A DNA stretch of 25,693 nucleotides from an uncultured Fretibacterium sp. (GCA_937892105.1 CALAUZ010000189.1:1-25693), one strand, 5' to 3'. Counted from the first letter of the stretch, positions 7,294 to 15,807 are shown. A program made the numbers and translations. The notes: generated by a model not told the origin, from the sequence alone.

Positions 7294-9105
7294 TTGCTCG
7301 CGGTTACGGTCGTTGGCAGTCAGGCAGGGGCAGCTACCATCAAGGGAAAAGATATCAGCACAGTCCCCGACATTCTCAAGGAGGCCAGCGGTATCTCAGG
7401 CAAAAATTCCGTGAACCTTCAGTTCGAAAAGTTCTCGATACTTCGTCTGCATGACGATGGCCAGCTCGATTTGCACTACAACATCGGCAGCGGTGATAAC
7501 GATTTATCACTGGGGAAAATCGAAAACTATTCTTCCGTACCCTTTGGGCGCGATAACGGACTTCTGGCCGCAATCTCAAAAACAAATTTCGGCGGAAACA
7601 GAGTCTTTATCGGCTCAACAAAAATCTTTGGACAGCCTGATGCAACTGGCTCATGGCTCAGATCTTCAAACTGGGCTTATGACATTTATTTTGCCACAGT
7701 CAGCAAGGACGATGACGGCAAAATTGCACAGTCCCGCTTCGGTACATGGCGTTATCCTATAAAGACATACAATACACAGCAAGAGGCATTAGGAGCAAAC
7801 GCAGCAAAATCAGGCTACCTCAAGGACATTAAGACAGGTATTTTCGTTGACGGCTTTGACGGGGAATTAGTCGTTACTGCAACAATGGAGGCCGCAAATG
7901 ATTGCAGTACTTTGTATTCAACTAATTACAATAACAAAAAAACCAACGCGGCCCTGAACTTCTGGGCGTTGTACAATGACGCTTCAGGCGATGTCCAGTA
8001 CATGAAAGTTGACTCACTCGACAAAACGGTGAGCGGTTACGTTACAGCTACGTTGAACGGCATAATTTGTGCGCTTGACAAAGATTTTGACAGGCTAAAT
8101 TATTGGTCCCAAACTCTCGCTTCACCATACATGTCAATCAAGTTAGCAGTCGGCGATTTCAATAATGACGGCTATGACAACGAAGTCGCAATGCTGGCTG
8201 TTGACGTAGAAACAGTGTATCTGTCTCTCTATCAGGTGAACTACGATGCGGCGAACAAGAAATTCTCCTTGAGAGTTCTGCAGGACAGTACCATTATCCA
8301 CACTTATGATAATCCGGCATATGAAAAGCGTTGGGGCTATAACGGCGGCTCTCGTATGCATGGCGGTGAGATTCTTGCTGGAGATTTTGACGGAGACGGC
8401 AAGACGGAAATTGCTACGGTGTGTTACGGCGATGCTGTCAGCTCGGCTCGTGATACTGACTGGACGAGCTGGTGGGACGGCTCACTACCCAAAGAAGGTC
8501 AAATGTATTATGGCGCAAATATAGTACACCTCCCCACACACCTCTATAAGTGGAACAGCAGCAGAGGCAGACTTGACGCTACAAACAGTTCGTCCGGGCG
8601 TTGGGGTATGCTCTATACGCATCAATGGCTGACTTACAAAAAAACTACTACTCTTTGGAATGGACACAGACAGACCAGTACAGTAACAGCCGGTTATGAA
8701 AAGAGCCTGACCATGCTGTATGGAGGTCTCAAGGCAGTAACGCTTGATATTGACGGAGACGGGACTGACGAGATAGCCATTGCAGGAACAAGGTCTATTA
8801 AGATAGAGTGCGTAGACTCTCGTCCCAGCCCGAAAGCGACTCGTTTCTACTACGAAGTTAAACCTTTCGCAACTATAGTCCGAAGGAATAAGTCATCAGG
8901 AGAACTCAAACCCGACAGTAATTTAGCTTGGGAAGGCGGCAATTTGATTTCCAAGTATTTTACTACCAAAGCTCCCAGAACTCCTGCTTACCTGTACGAT
9001 GTTGTCGTAAACGATCATGCTTCGCGTAACGCATTCCTTCTTGAGGGAGGTCATCTTGCTCATGTGAATTTAGGCGAGCGGGAGATTTTGCAGGCGAGGG
9101 GATAG
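7294..9105 (+). CDS. N-terminal segment of the split surface protein, with FG-GAP-like repeats
   Basis: The frame stays open upstream to the Shine-Dalgarno at 7249; the first conventional start is TTG at 7294, which cuts the signal peptide short. Reading back to about 7267 gives EKLKTLLASLLAVTVVG, a normal basic-plus-hydrophobic leader, cut near AGAA. Three repeats carry calcium-binding-type loops: VGDFNNDGYDNE (about 8147-8182), AGDFDGDGKTE (about 8377-8409) and LDIDGDGTDE (about 8742-8771). These match FG-GAP/VCBS repeats of extracellular proteins. A fourth begins right at the frameshift, where this frame runs into TAG at 9103-9105. No enzymatic motif was recognised. Confidence 0.7.
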   Translation: MLAVTVVGSQAGAATIKGKDISTVPDILKEASGISGKNSVNLQFEKFSILRLHDDGQLDLHYNIGSGDNDLSLGKIENYSSVPFGRDNGLLAAISKTNFGGNRVFIGSTKIFGQPDATGSWLRSSNWAYDIYFATVSKDDDGKIAQSRFGTWRYPIKTYNTQQEALGANAAKSGYLKDIKTGIFVDGFDGELVVTATMEAANDCSTLYSTNYNNKKTNAALNFWALYNDASGDVQYMKVDSLDKTVSGYVTATLNGIICALDKDFDRLNYWSQTLASPYMSIKLAVGDFNNDGYDNEVAMLAVDVETVYLSLYQVNYDAANKKFSLRVLQDSTIIHTYDNPAYEKRWGYNGGSRMHGGEILAGDFDGDGKTEIATVCYGDAVSSARDTDWTSWWDGSLPKEGQMYYGANIVHLPTHLYKWNSSRGRLDATNSSSGRWGMLYTHQWLTYKKTTTLWNGHRQTSTVTAGYEKSLTMLYGGLKAVTLDIDGDGTDEIAIAGTRSIKIECVDSRPSPKATRFYYEVKPFATIVRRNKSSGELKPDSNLAWEGGNLISKYFTTKAPRTPAYLYDVVVNDHASRNAFLLEGGHLAHVNLGEREILQARG

Positions 9106-9152
9106 AGCTGGGCAAACCTACCCGCGTAATACGTGCAAAGGACAAGAGCTAT

Positions 9153-10742
9153 ATGTCTGTGTTCCAAGCTGTTCCTTATCACGTTGACACAGTTGCGGCC
9201 GATGGAAGAACAATCAGCAGGACACCCATAAACTATTCGTATACGCCGAAATCAACGGTAACGTACACACAGAGCAGCTCCAACACGGGCAAGAAGACTA
9301 TGAAATTTGATATGAGCAGTTCTGTATCAACTATCTTCGCTAAGGATAAAAATACAGCCGTCAACAAGGTCGGAGGCTACAGCAACTTCTCGAACTTTTA
9401 CGGGACCGTCAAGAATATCGAGAGCATAGTTCCCGGCACTGATAAGTTCGTTGCCGCTGTAAACGGAACAGCCGGTTCTGTAAAGTCATTCCTCAGTGCG
9501 CTGACCAGCAAGGCAGAGAGGATAGAGAACGGGTTTAATTCAGGCTTTGAAACGATATCGACAAATTCAGGGTTCACGACCGGCAGAGATGATGTCGTAC
9601 ATCATGTGAAAGCAAATCAGTATATCTGGCGTTACCCTGTCGTAACAAGGCCTGCGCCCGATATGAAGACGGCATCTGCTGATACGAAGTATCTGACAAA
9701 ACAGAATTTCGTAACGTTTACGCTGTATGATGGCGCGGAGAAACACAACGCCACTGCGACAACTGACTATCAGCCTATCCATGAGAACAGAAATTTATTC
9801 TCATATCCTACATCTGTTGAGAAAATCGAGAATTACGGCAACAGACAGAAGGATCTTAGTTCCGTCAGAGATGTTCAGTTCAGTACGGCAACGAACAGAG
9901 TGGAATTGACCTTCGACAAAATCACTAATAACGAGACTACAACGTCAAAGAAGGTAACAACCGCCTACCTGTCTCAGCCTGCATCACTGATGGACAGCAT
10001 ATACGGTACTGATTTAGCGGAAATGTCTGAAGGAGAGAACGGGCCAACGTATACCAGAACGGAGAGTACCGGAGACAAGATAGTCTGCGAAATATCCGGT
10101 GAAGCTGCCACTGTGTCGCCTCTAAATCAGGGGTATGAAATGAAGATGCAGGCATATGTTTCGGACAACGGAGCGATGACTTTAGGATTTGCTGTCAGTG
10201 ATATGGACAGGAGGACTAAAAGTCTGTTCAACTCTCAGAGCGTGTATGCGACAAGTGCAGATCCATCGTTCGTGCTGCCGAATAAGTTTGTTCTGTCGAA
10301 TGCTAATACGGGGACATATCTTCCTGATTTTGCGGCCAACAGTCAGCGTGAAAGTGCTATGGATATGCGCGGCGTGAGATTTTACGCTGTGGATTTCAAC
10401 CGTTACACGAGCAACAGGCTTCTTGGAGATGTCAAGTACAGAGTTGAAGTTCCGCTCTACAATGCCAGCTTCAAACGTGCCGATAACGTCAGGGTAGATT
10501 TGTACTGGGTGAAGGACAATACGGAAGCAAGCCTCAGCGGAAAGCACTTCATCGGGACTACTTATGTATCAATGAACGGCTGGTCCAATAACGGCGATAA
10601 CAGGGCTTGGGCAAGGTTCGAGTTCACTCCTTCCAACATGGAGTCCAACAACGTGAACATAGGCGAACATTATGAGCAACGCAAGCGTGAGGGCTTCAAT
10701 CGTCAATTCTGCCATAGATGTGGACGACATTCAGTACCCTGA
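9153..10742 (+). CDS. Middle segment of the split surface protein
   Basis: The ATG at 9153 is internal: the same frame is meaningful from 9078 (AGDFAGEGIELGKPTRVIRA), continuing the fourth repeat of the preceding segment. No ribosome site precedes 9153. The 529-residue segment is rich in Ser, Thr and Asn with no cysteine cluster, as expected for an exported protein. Its end (VKYRVEVPLYNASFKRADNV) resembles a CARDB/Ig-like strand pattern. The last residues after NIGEHY (ending at 10742) are out-of-frame read-through. It is unlikely to be an independent gene. Confidence 0.6.
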   Translation: MSVFQAVPYHVDTVAADGRTISRTPINYSYTPKSTVTYTQSSSNTGKKTMKFDMSSSVSTIFAKDKNTAVNKVGGYSNFSNFYGTVKNIESIVPGTDKFVAAVNGTAGSVKSFLSALTSKAERIENGFNSGFETISTNSGFTTGRDDVVHHVKANQYIWRYPVVTRPAPDMKTASADTKYLTKQNFVTFTLYDGAEKHNATATTDYQPIHENRNLFSYPTSVEKIENYGNRQKDLSSVRDVQFSTATNRVELTFDKITNNETTTSKKVTTAYLSQPASLMDSIYGTDLAEMSEGENGPTYTRTESTGDKIVCEISGEAATVSPLNQGYEMKMQAYVSDNGAMTLGFAVSDMDRRTKSLFNSQSVYATSADPSFVLPNKFVLSNANTGTYLPDFAANSQRESAMDMRGVRFYAVDFNRYTSNRLLGDVKYRVEVPLYNASFKRADNVRVDLYWVKDNTEASLSGKHFIGTTYVSMNGWSNNGDNRAWARFEFTPSNMESNNVNIGEHYEQRKREGFNRQFCHRCGRHSVP

Positions 10743-11562
10743 GATTACCTTTAACGGTGTGGCAAGCTGGGATCGTTTCTACGACAGTTATATTGCTGGC
10801 AAAGAAGGCCCTGTGAGTGTACAGATCGTAGTGAAGAACAAGCTCAACTATACTCTTCCCGATACAGAAATAGTGGCGATTTATGTTGACCTGTCAAAGG
10901 CAGGTACGGCAGACGTTGTAAATGATTTGACATTAGGAAAAACTTTCACGCTTTTTCCATATGATGAGGAAGCTGTAGCGAGGGGTGAAAGTGATCCTGA
11001 ACTTGCAGTTTTCAGCGGCAGTGAAGAAGACAGCGCGGACAAATATGTTCAGACTGTAATCACGGCTTCAGAGACATTCTCAAATGATGTGCCTGTCTTA
11101 TGGAGGATAAACGGTGTTGCACAGCTGATAGAACCCTCAAACACTAATATTGAGCAAAATCTCAGTGTTGATGTTTCGCCAGACGCTGCAGTTTCGTCGG
11201 ACGCTGCAATATCGGCAGGCTCTGTCTCTGTTGCGTCTTCATTAATTACGGCTACAGAAGATGATTTCTCGATAACCTTCAATCCTGAGAACGCAGGAAC
11301 GGTGAAAACGGATAAAGTTGACATCACCGCCAGCTCAATCGCAGGAGTAACCCCCAAAGGCAGCTATGGGCTTATAGTTGAAAGCTCAGAAGATGGCGAG
11401 AACTGGGAACAGAAAGGAGTGCTGAAGATGGACACCAGCGACAATGGCGGCAATTCTCAGTATTATTCGTCAAGTTCATCAAGCGGCTGTGATGCAGGAG
11501 TATCTGTGTCAGGAATTGTGATGTTGTTATCTGCGTTAATATTTAGACGCAAGACGCGATAA
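10672..11562 (+). CDS. C-terminal segment with Synerg-CTERM sorting tail
   Basis: The nominal ATG at 10672 lies inside the overlap with the preceding segment and lacks a ribosome site, so this 296-residue frame is the continuation of the same protein. It holds beta-rich, acidic extracellular-type sequence, a short repeat (SPDAAVSSDAA), then the tail: six Ser, Gly-Cys-Asp-Ala-Gly, a hydrophobic helix (VSGIVMLLSALIF) and Arg-Arg-Lys-Thr-Arg. That layout matches the Synerg-CTERM anchor or sorting signal restricted to Synergistetes. The invariant Cys is probably the processing or lipidation site, by analogy with other Cys-containing CTERM systems. Confidence 0.68.
   Translation: MSNASVRASIVNSAIDVDDIQYPEITFNGVASWDRFYDSYIAGKEGPVSVQIVVKNKLNYTLPDTEIVAIYVDLSKAGTADVVNDLTLGKTFTLFPYDEEAVARGESDPELAVFSGSEEDSADKYVQTVITASETFSNDVPVLWRINGVAQLIEPSNTNIEQNLSVDVSPDAAVSSDAAISAGSVSVASSLITATEDDFSITFNPENAGTVKTDKVDITASSIAGVTPKGSYGLIVESSEDGENWEQKGVLKMDTSDNGGNSQYYSSSSSSGCDAGVSVSGIVMLLSALIFRRKTR
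11173..11208 (+). repeat. 18-base tandem duplication in the surface-protein gene
   Basis: Two adjacent copies (11173-11190 and 11191-11208) differ at only two of 18 bases, giving the repeated peptide V-S-x-D-A-A. A looser third unit (ISAGS) follows. It looks like a linker that grew by duplication. Confidence 0.6.
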
Positions 11563-11572
11563 TTTTTTTGAC

Positions 11573-11608
11573 ATTCCCGTAGGTTTCGAGCCTGCGGGAA
11601 TTTTTTTT
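11573..11608 (+). terminator. Intrinsic terminator of the surface-protein gene
   Basis: ATTCCCGTAGG (11573-11583) pairs with CCTGCGGGAAT (11591-11601) over 11 base pairs with one G-T wobble and a seven-base loop. It is followed by T8 (11601-11608). It starts 11 bases after the stop codon. Confidence 0.9.
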
Positions 11609-11610
11609 AC

Positions 11611-11619
11611 TGATATAAT
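11611..11619 (+). promoter_or_regulatory. Extended -10 promoter of the DUF3798 gene
   Basis: TGATATAAT is a perfect extended -10 element (TG-N-TATAAT) three to eleven bases after the upstream terminator's T run. No -35 is present at the usual distance, as is common for extended -10 promoters. Transcription from about 11626 would leave a 35-base leader before the TTG start. Confidence 0.5.
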
Positions 11620-11660
11620 TATCTTAGTATTCCATAAAAATTCAAAGGAGGAGCTTTATC

Positions 11661-12887
11661 TTGAAATTGAAACTCACAGTAATATCAATGCTCGTGTGTG
11701 CTTTATTTGCAGGAGCAACTTTCGGTGCTGACGCTGCAAAGTTCCACATCGGAGTAGTAACAGGCACGGTCTCACAGTCGGAAGACGACCTCAGAGGCGC
11801 AGAACTCATGATAAAGATGTACGGTGATTCAGCAAACGGCGGAATGATTACCCACATCACATATCCTGACAACTTCCCTTCAGAGCAGGAGACCACAATC
11901 AGCCAGATACTCGGCCTCGCAGATGACCCCCTCATGAAGGTCATTGTCGTCAACCAGGCAGTACCCGGCACAGCTGAGGCGTTCAGGCGCGTTCGTGAAA
12001 AGAGAAACGACATTCTCCTTCTCGCGGGCGAACCCCACGAAGATCCCGGCGTAATCACTGAGGCAGCAGACATTGCGGCACACACTGACCACATCGGCAG
12101 GGGCTACACAATCCCTCTCGGTGCTAAGAAGATGGGCGCAAAAACATTCGTTCACATCTCCTTCCCCCGTCATATGAGCTATGAGACACTCGGACTCCGC
12201 AGGGCAATCATGGAGGAAGCCTGCAAGGATTTGGGGATTAAGTTTGTTTTCGAGACAGCACCAGACCCAACTAGCGATGTCGGAATGGCAGGAGCGCAGC
12301 AGTACATTCTTGAGAACATGCCCGCATGGATCGAGAAATACGGCAAAGACGCTGCGTTCTTCTGCACAAATGACGGACACACTGAACCGTTGCTTCGTCA
12401 GGTTGCGGCACTCGGAGGATATTTCGTTGAGGCAGACCTTCCTTCCCCGTTAATGGGTTATCCAGGCGCACTCGGTATTGACCTCAAGGACGAGCAGGGA
12501 GATTGGCCCGCAATTCTCAAGAAGGTTGAGGAAGCTGTAGTGAAGGCTGGCGGCGGCGGCCGTATGGGAACATGGGCTTACTCATGGGGTTACACGACAA
12601 CTGCGGCACTCGTTGAGTACGGCAAACGCTATGTTGAAGGCACAAACACCAACAAGCTCGGAACAGCACAGGCTCTCAAAGAACTTAGAGCGGCTTATGA
12701 CGAGTTCTGCCCCGGTGCACATTGGGGTGCAAGCTACTTCACTGATGCAGTTACCGGCGTAAAGAACACAAAGTTTGTGCTTCTCAGGCAGGATACATAC
12801 GTTCTTGGCGGAGATTATCTCGGACTTGCTGATGTTGAGATACCTGAAAAGTATTTCCATATTCGCATGACCCCTTCAGCGCAGTAA
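11661..12887 (+). CDS. DUF3798-family periplasmic binding protein of an ABC importer
   Basis: This 408-aa exported protein begins at TTG, placed by AAAGGAGGAG (11644-11653) eight bases upstream. Its leader is MKLKLTVISMLVCALFAG, with a likely cut before Ala-Asp-Ala-Ala. The mature part looks like a periplasmic-binding fold (FHIGVVTGTVSQSEDDLRGA at the start, then alternating strands such as VIVVNQAVPGTAEAF and AAFFCTNDGHTEPLL). I recognise it as the DUF3798 family, whose ligand is unknown to me. Downstream are a double ABC ATPase and two permeases of the ribose/nucleoside/BMP class, so it is most likely the receptor of that importer. An attenuator-like hairpin follows, which would favour high levels of this receptor. 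Confidence 0.8.
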   Translation: MKLKLTVISMLVCALFAGATFGADAAKFHIGVVTGTVSQSEDDLRGAELMIKMYGDSANGGMITHITYPDNFPSEQETTISQILGLADDPLMKVIVVNQAVPGTAEAFRRVREKRNDILLLAGEPHEDPGVITEAADIAAHTDHIGRGYTIPLGAKKMGAKTFVHISFPRHMSYETLGLRRAIMEEACKDLGIKFVFETAPDPTSDVGMAGAQQYILENMPAWIEKYGKDAAFFCTNDGHTEPLLRQVAALGGYFVEADLPSPLMGYPGALGIDLKDEQGDWPAILKKVEEAVVKAGGGGRMGTWAYSWGYTTTAALVEYGKRYVEGTNTNKLGTAQALKELRAAYDEFCPGAHWGASYFTDAVTGVKNTKFVLLRQDTYVLGGDYLGLADVEIPEKYFHIRMTPSAQ

Positions 12888-12929
12888 CAGATAACTTCTA
12901 ACTTCTTCATTCAATCATGTAATTTCACG

Positions 12930-12965
12930 GGGAGTGCGTGAGTTGTTGGGCGCATTCCCTTTTTT
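12930..12965 (+). terminator. Hairpin with T run between receptor and ATPase genes (attenuator-like)
   Basis: GGGAGTGCG (12930-12938) pairs with CGCATTCCC (12951-12959), nine pairs with one G-T wobble and a 12-base loop, followed by T6 (12960-12965). It lies inside the likely operon, so partial termination here would make more receptor than membrane complex, a common arrangement. Confidence 0.75.
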
Positions 12966-12987
12966 CTTAGGCGAGAGGTGATTAATT

Positions 12988-14664
12988 TTGTTGGACAATA
13001 ACAGCAATGCTCCATTATTACGGCTTGACCACATAGGCAAAGAATTTTACGGCAACCGCGTACTGTCAGACATCTCATTCGACATAAACGCAGGTGAAAT
13101 TATCGGTCTTGTCGGCGAAAACGGCGCGGGGAAATCAACCCTCCTCAACATATTATTCGGTATGCCCGTAATCACATCGACAGGAGGCCATGAAGGTACG
13201 ATACAGATTGACGGGAAAACCGTGAACTTCACATCTCCAAACCAGGCATTAGCGGCAGGAATAGGCATGGTTCATCAGGAGTTCTCATTGATACCCGGCT
13301 TCACAGCAACAGAGAATATCCTGCTCAACCGTGAAGTCCTCAACGGCTCCTCAATGAGTTACGTCTTCAGCGACCGTGTATCAACGCTGAACCGTGAGGC
13401 AATGTATGAGCGTGCAAACGCGGCAATTCATACATTGGGCGTAAACATAAGCCCCGACATGGCAGTAAACGAAATGCCGGTGGGCTACAAGCAGTTCATC
13501 GAGATAGCAAGGGAAATCGACAGGAAGAATACACGTTTATTGTTCCTAGATGAGCCGACAGCAGTGTTGACGGAACAGGAGGCGGAAATACTCCTTATTG
13601 CTCTCGAAAAACTGGCAAAGCAGGGAATTGCAATCGTGTTTATCTCCCACAGGTTAAGCGAAGTCAAGACATTATGCAACAGGATAATCGTTCTCAGGGA
13701 CGGCCGTCTCATCACTGACCAGAGGACAGATGAACTTACTACGAGGCAGATAGCTTCCCTCATGGTTGGGCGTGAGAGTGAGAGCCGCAACGTTACCATT
13801 GACATTCCGGAACAGCCCATAGAGACTGAAAGCATTGATGTCGCGCTTGAAACTGCCCCAAAGAAAAAGAAGAAGAAGATACGCCCTGCACTTAAAGTCG
13901 ATCATTTATGGGTTGACATGCCGGGCGAAACTGTACGTGATGTATCGTTCGAGGTTAAGAAGGGTGAAATATTCGGGATAGGCGGCCTTGCTGGCCATGG
14001 GAAACTCGGAATACCCAACGGAATTATGGGGCTTTATCCTGCCGGCGGAAAAGTAAGGTTATTCGGCAAGAAACTTACTCTCAACAAGCCAAAAGCGGCA
14101 TTAGGGCGAAAGATGGCGTTCGTGAGCGAGGACAGGAGGGGAGTAGGTTTACTGCTTGACGAGCCTCTTGACTGGAATATAACGTTCACGGCCATGCAGA
14201 CACAGGGAAGGTTTCTTCTTGGCATTCCGTACATTTTCCAGATGAGGAATGAGCTTGCGATGGCTAAGGAGACCCGAAAATTCATCGACTCACTCAGCAT
14301 AAAATGCACTGGCCCCAAACAGAAAGCCGGCGAACTCTCAGGCGGTAATCAGCAGAAAGTGTGCCTCGCAAAAGCATTCGTCCTGAAACCTGACGTACTG
14401 TTAATCTGCGAACCTACAAGGGGAATTGATATCGGCGCAAAAACTCTCGTCCTTGACACCCTCAGAGAATACAACCGTGAGAACGGCACAACGATAATCA
14501 TAACGAGTTCGGAGCTTGAGGAGCTTCGCAGTGTTTGCAACCGTGTCGCAATAGTTGACGAGGGAAGAATAGCCGGAATATTGCCTGCGTCAAGCCCTGC
14601 GGAAGAGTTCGGAATGCTCATGATGGGCGAAAAACTCCGTGTAGCTCTGGCTGCTGCTGAATAG
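12988..14664 (+). CDS. Double-domain ABC ATPase of the DUF3798 importer (RbsA/MglA/BMP class)
   Basis: This 558-aa protein fuses two ABC domains. Domain 1 has Walker A GENGAGKST (43-51), Q-loop VHQEF, an altered signature (PVGYKQF instead of LSxGQ), Walker B LLFLDEP (184-190) and His221. Domain 2 has a degenerate Walker A (GLAGHGKLG, 333-341), a good signature (LSGGNQQ, 450-456) and LLICEPTRGID, where the Walker B Asp is Cys474. An asymmetric pair with one degenerate P-loop is usual for this class. The Cys and the altered first signature are less so. Between the domains is a charged linker with six Lys in a row (292-297). The start is TTG at 12988 or the adjacent TTG at 12991; AGGTGAT (12976-12982) fits the latter better. 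Confidence 0.88.
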   Translation: MLDNNSNAPLLRLDHIGKEFYGNRVLSDISFDINAGEIIGLVGENGAGKSTLLNILFGMPVITSTGGHEGTIQIDGKTVNFTSPNQALAAGIGMVHQEFSLIPGFTATENILLNREVLNGSSMSYVFSDRVSTLNREAMYERANAAIHTLGVNISPDMAVNEMPVGYKQFIEIAREIDRKNTRLLFLDEPTAVLTEQEAEILLIALEKLAKQGIAIVFISHRLSEVKTLCNRIIVLRDGRLITDQRTDELTTRQIASLMVGRESESRNVTIDIPEQPIETESIDVALETAPKKKKKKIRPALKVDHLWVDMPGETVRDVSFEVKKGEIFGIGGLAGHGKLGIPNGIMGLYPAGGKVRLFGKKLTLNKPKAALGRKMAFVSEDRRGVGLLLDEPLDWNITFTAMQTQGRFLLGIPYIFQMRNELAMAKETRKFIDSLSIKCTGPKQKAGELSGGNQQKVCLAKAFVLKPDVLLICEPTRGIDIGAKTLVLDTLREYNRENGTTIIITSSELEELRSVCNRVAIVDEGRIAGILPASSPAEEFGMLMMGEKLRVALAAAE

Positions 14665-14682
14665 CAAAGGAGGCTCAACATA

Positions 14683-15807
14683 ATGATACACAGATTTATT
14701 CAGAATGCAGGCTGGCCGAGAATAATCATCGCGCTTTTCCTGCTTGGACTGTTCATAGCAGCTCCGTTTGTTGGCGTTAGGGTTGATACTTCGCTGTCAA
14801 ATACCCTTGTGCGTTTCGGCATGAACGGCGTTATGGTTCTTGCAATGATACCGATGGTGCAGGCAGGCTGCGGGCTTAACTTTGGGCTGCCTTTGGGGAT
14901 TATTGCGGGGCTTATTGGCGCAACACTATCAATCGAATGGAACACCGATATATTAGCGTGGCTCGTTAAAGCCGGTGTTCAATACAAAATATCGTGGCTC
15001 AATGACGCATTCGTTACGGCGTGGCGCGAACCTCTGGGCTTTGCTTCGGCTGTAGTTATCGCTGTGCCAATCGCGGCGGTTCTGGGCTGGTTCTACGGGA
15101 AGCTGCTTAACCGCGTTAAGGGCGATGAGATGATGATAGCTACATACGTTGGCTTCTCGTCCGTATCGTTCATGTGCATAGCATGGCTTTTGCTGCCCTA
15201 CAAACACCCTACAATGGTCTGGGGATATGCAGGCAAGGGGCTTCGTACAACGATAAGCGTTGAGGGATACTGGCTTCATGTACTTAGTGATGCTTTGGCT
15301 CTCAACATTCAGACTGAGGACATACACCTTTATATTCCGACGGGAATGCTGATATTCTTTGCGGTTATTGCAATTCTCGTATGGATATTCATGAGGACTA
15401 AGACGGGTACGGCAATGACTGCTGTGGGTTCAAACCCTGAGTTTGCAAGGGCTTCAGGCGTTAATGTAGACCACATGCGCACGATTGCGGTAATGATGTC
15501 AACAATTCTGGGTGCAATCGGTATTATTGTATATGAGCAGAGTTTCGGGTTCATACAGCTTTACATGGGGCCGTTCTACATGGCACTGCCTGCTGTAGCG
15601 TCAATACTTCTTGGCGGTGCAAGTGTGAACAAAGCCAGCATTCTCAATGTTATAGTTGGAACGTTCCTTTTTCAGGGGATTTTGACAATGACACCGAGCG
15701 TTATCAACAGTTACTTGCAGACTGACATGTCGGAAGTCATAAGGCTGATCGTGAGCAACGGAATGATACTTTATGCTCTAACAAGAAAGGTGCGTGCCGG
15801 AAGATGA
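14683..15807 (+). CDS. ABC importer permease, BPD_transp_2 family (first of two)
   Basis: This inner-membrane permease (374 aa) of the RbsC/LivH/YufP superfamily shows roughly nine or ten hydrophobic segments. Family features visible are GCGLNFGLPLGIIAGL in the first third, TAMTAVGSNPEFARASGV (the cytoplasmic coupling loop) and AVASILLGGASVNKAS near the end. AGGAGG (14670-14675) precedes the ATG at 14683. It forms a pair with the next gene, with which it overlaps by ATGA, so the transporter core is a heterodimer. The predicted substrate class (sugar, nucleoside, branched amino acid) is not resolved by sequence. Confidence 0.87.
   Translation: MIHRFIQNAGWPRIIIALFLLGLFIAAPFVGVRVDTSLSNTLVRFGMNGVMVLAMIPMVQAGCGLNFGLPLGIIAGLIGATLSIEWNTDILAWLVKAGVQYKISWLNDAFVTAWREPLGFASAVVIAVPIAAVLGWFYGKLLNRVKGDEMMIATYVGFSSVSFMCIAWLLLPYKHPTMVWGYAGKGLRTTISVEGYWLHVLSDALALNIQTEDIHLYIPTGMLIFFAVIAILVWIFMRTKTGTAMTAVGSNPEFARASGVNVDHMRTIAVMMSTILGAIGIIVYEQSFGFIQLYMGPFYMALPAVASILLGGASVNKASILNVIVGTFLFQGILTMTPSVINSYLQTDMSEVIRLIVSNGMILYALTRKVRAGR

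Larger units (their letters stand above)
7262..11562 (+). pseudogene. Large secreted FG-GAP / Synerg-CTERM surface protein, split by two frameshifts
   Basis: Three consecutive open frames together make one protein of about 1,430 residues: signal peptide, FG-GAP/VCBS-like repeats, a long middle region, and a C-terminal Synerg-CTERM sorting tail. Around 9073-9081 the reading must change frame (one base missing) to go from VNLG to AGDFAGEGIELGKP, which repeats the family pattern G-D-F-x-G-x-G-x-E. Around 10662-10680 it must change back (one base extra), from NIGEHY to the third segment. Segments one and three share a frame. Neither joint is a homopolymer. The start codon is also abnormal. The simplest reading is a recently inactivated gene; base-call errors or decoding frameshifts are alternatives. 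The gene is isolated between the two transporter operons and ends in its own terminator. Confidence 0.72.

Noticed and set aside
9060..9110. Programmed -1 ribosomal frameshift site
   Set aside because: There is no X-XXY-YYZ slippery heptamer at the joint, and a second, opposite shift would also be needed downstream; mutation or error is simpler.
11568..11573. Perfect TTGACA hexamer before the DUF3798 gene
   Set aside because: It is 40 bases from the TATAAT element and lies at the foot of the terminator stem; 17 bases downstream there is no -10.
11880..12380. Minus-strand ORF of 166 residues opposite the DUF3798 gene
   Set aside because: Antisense shadow of a clear exported protein; Cys- and Val-rich with no recognisable domain or start signal.
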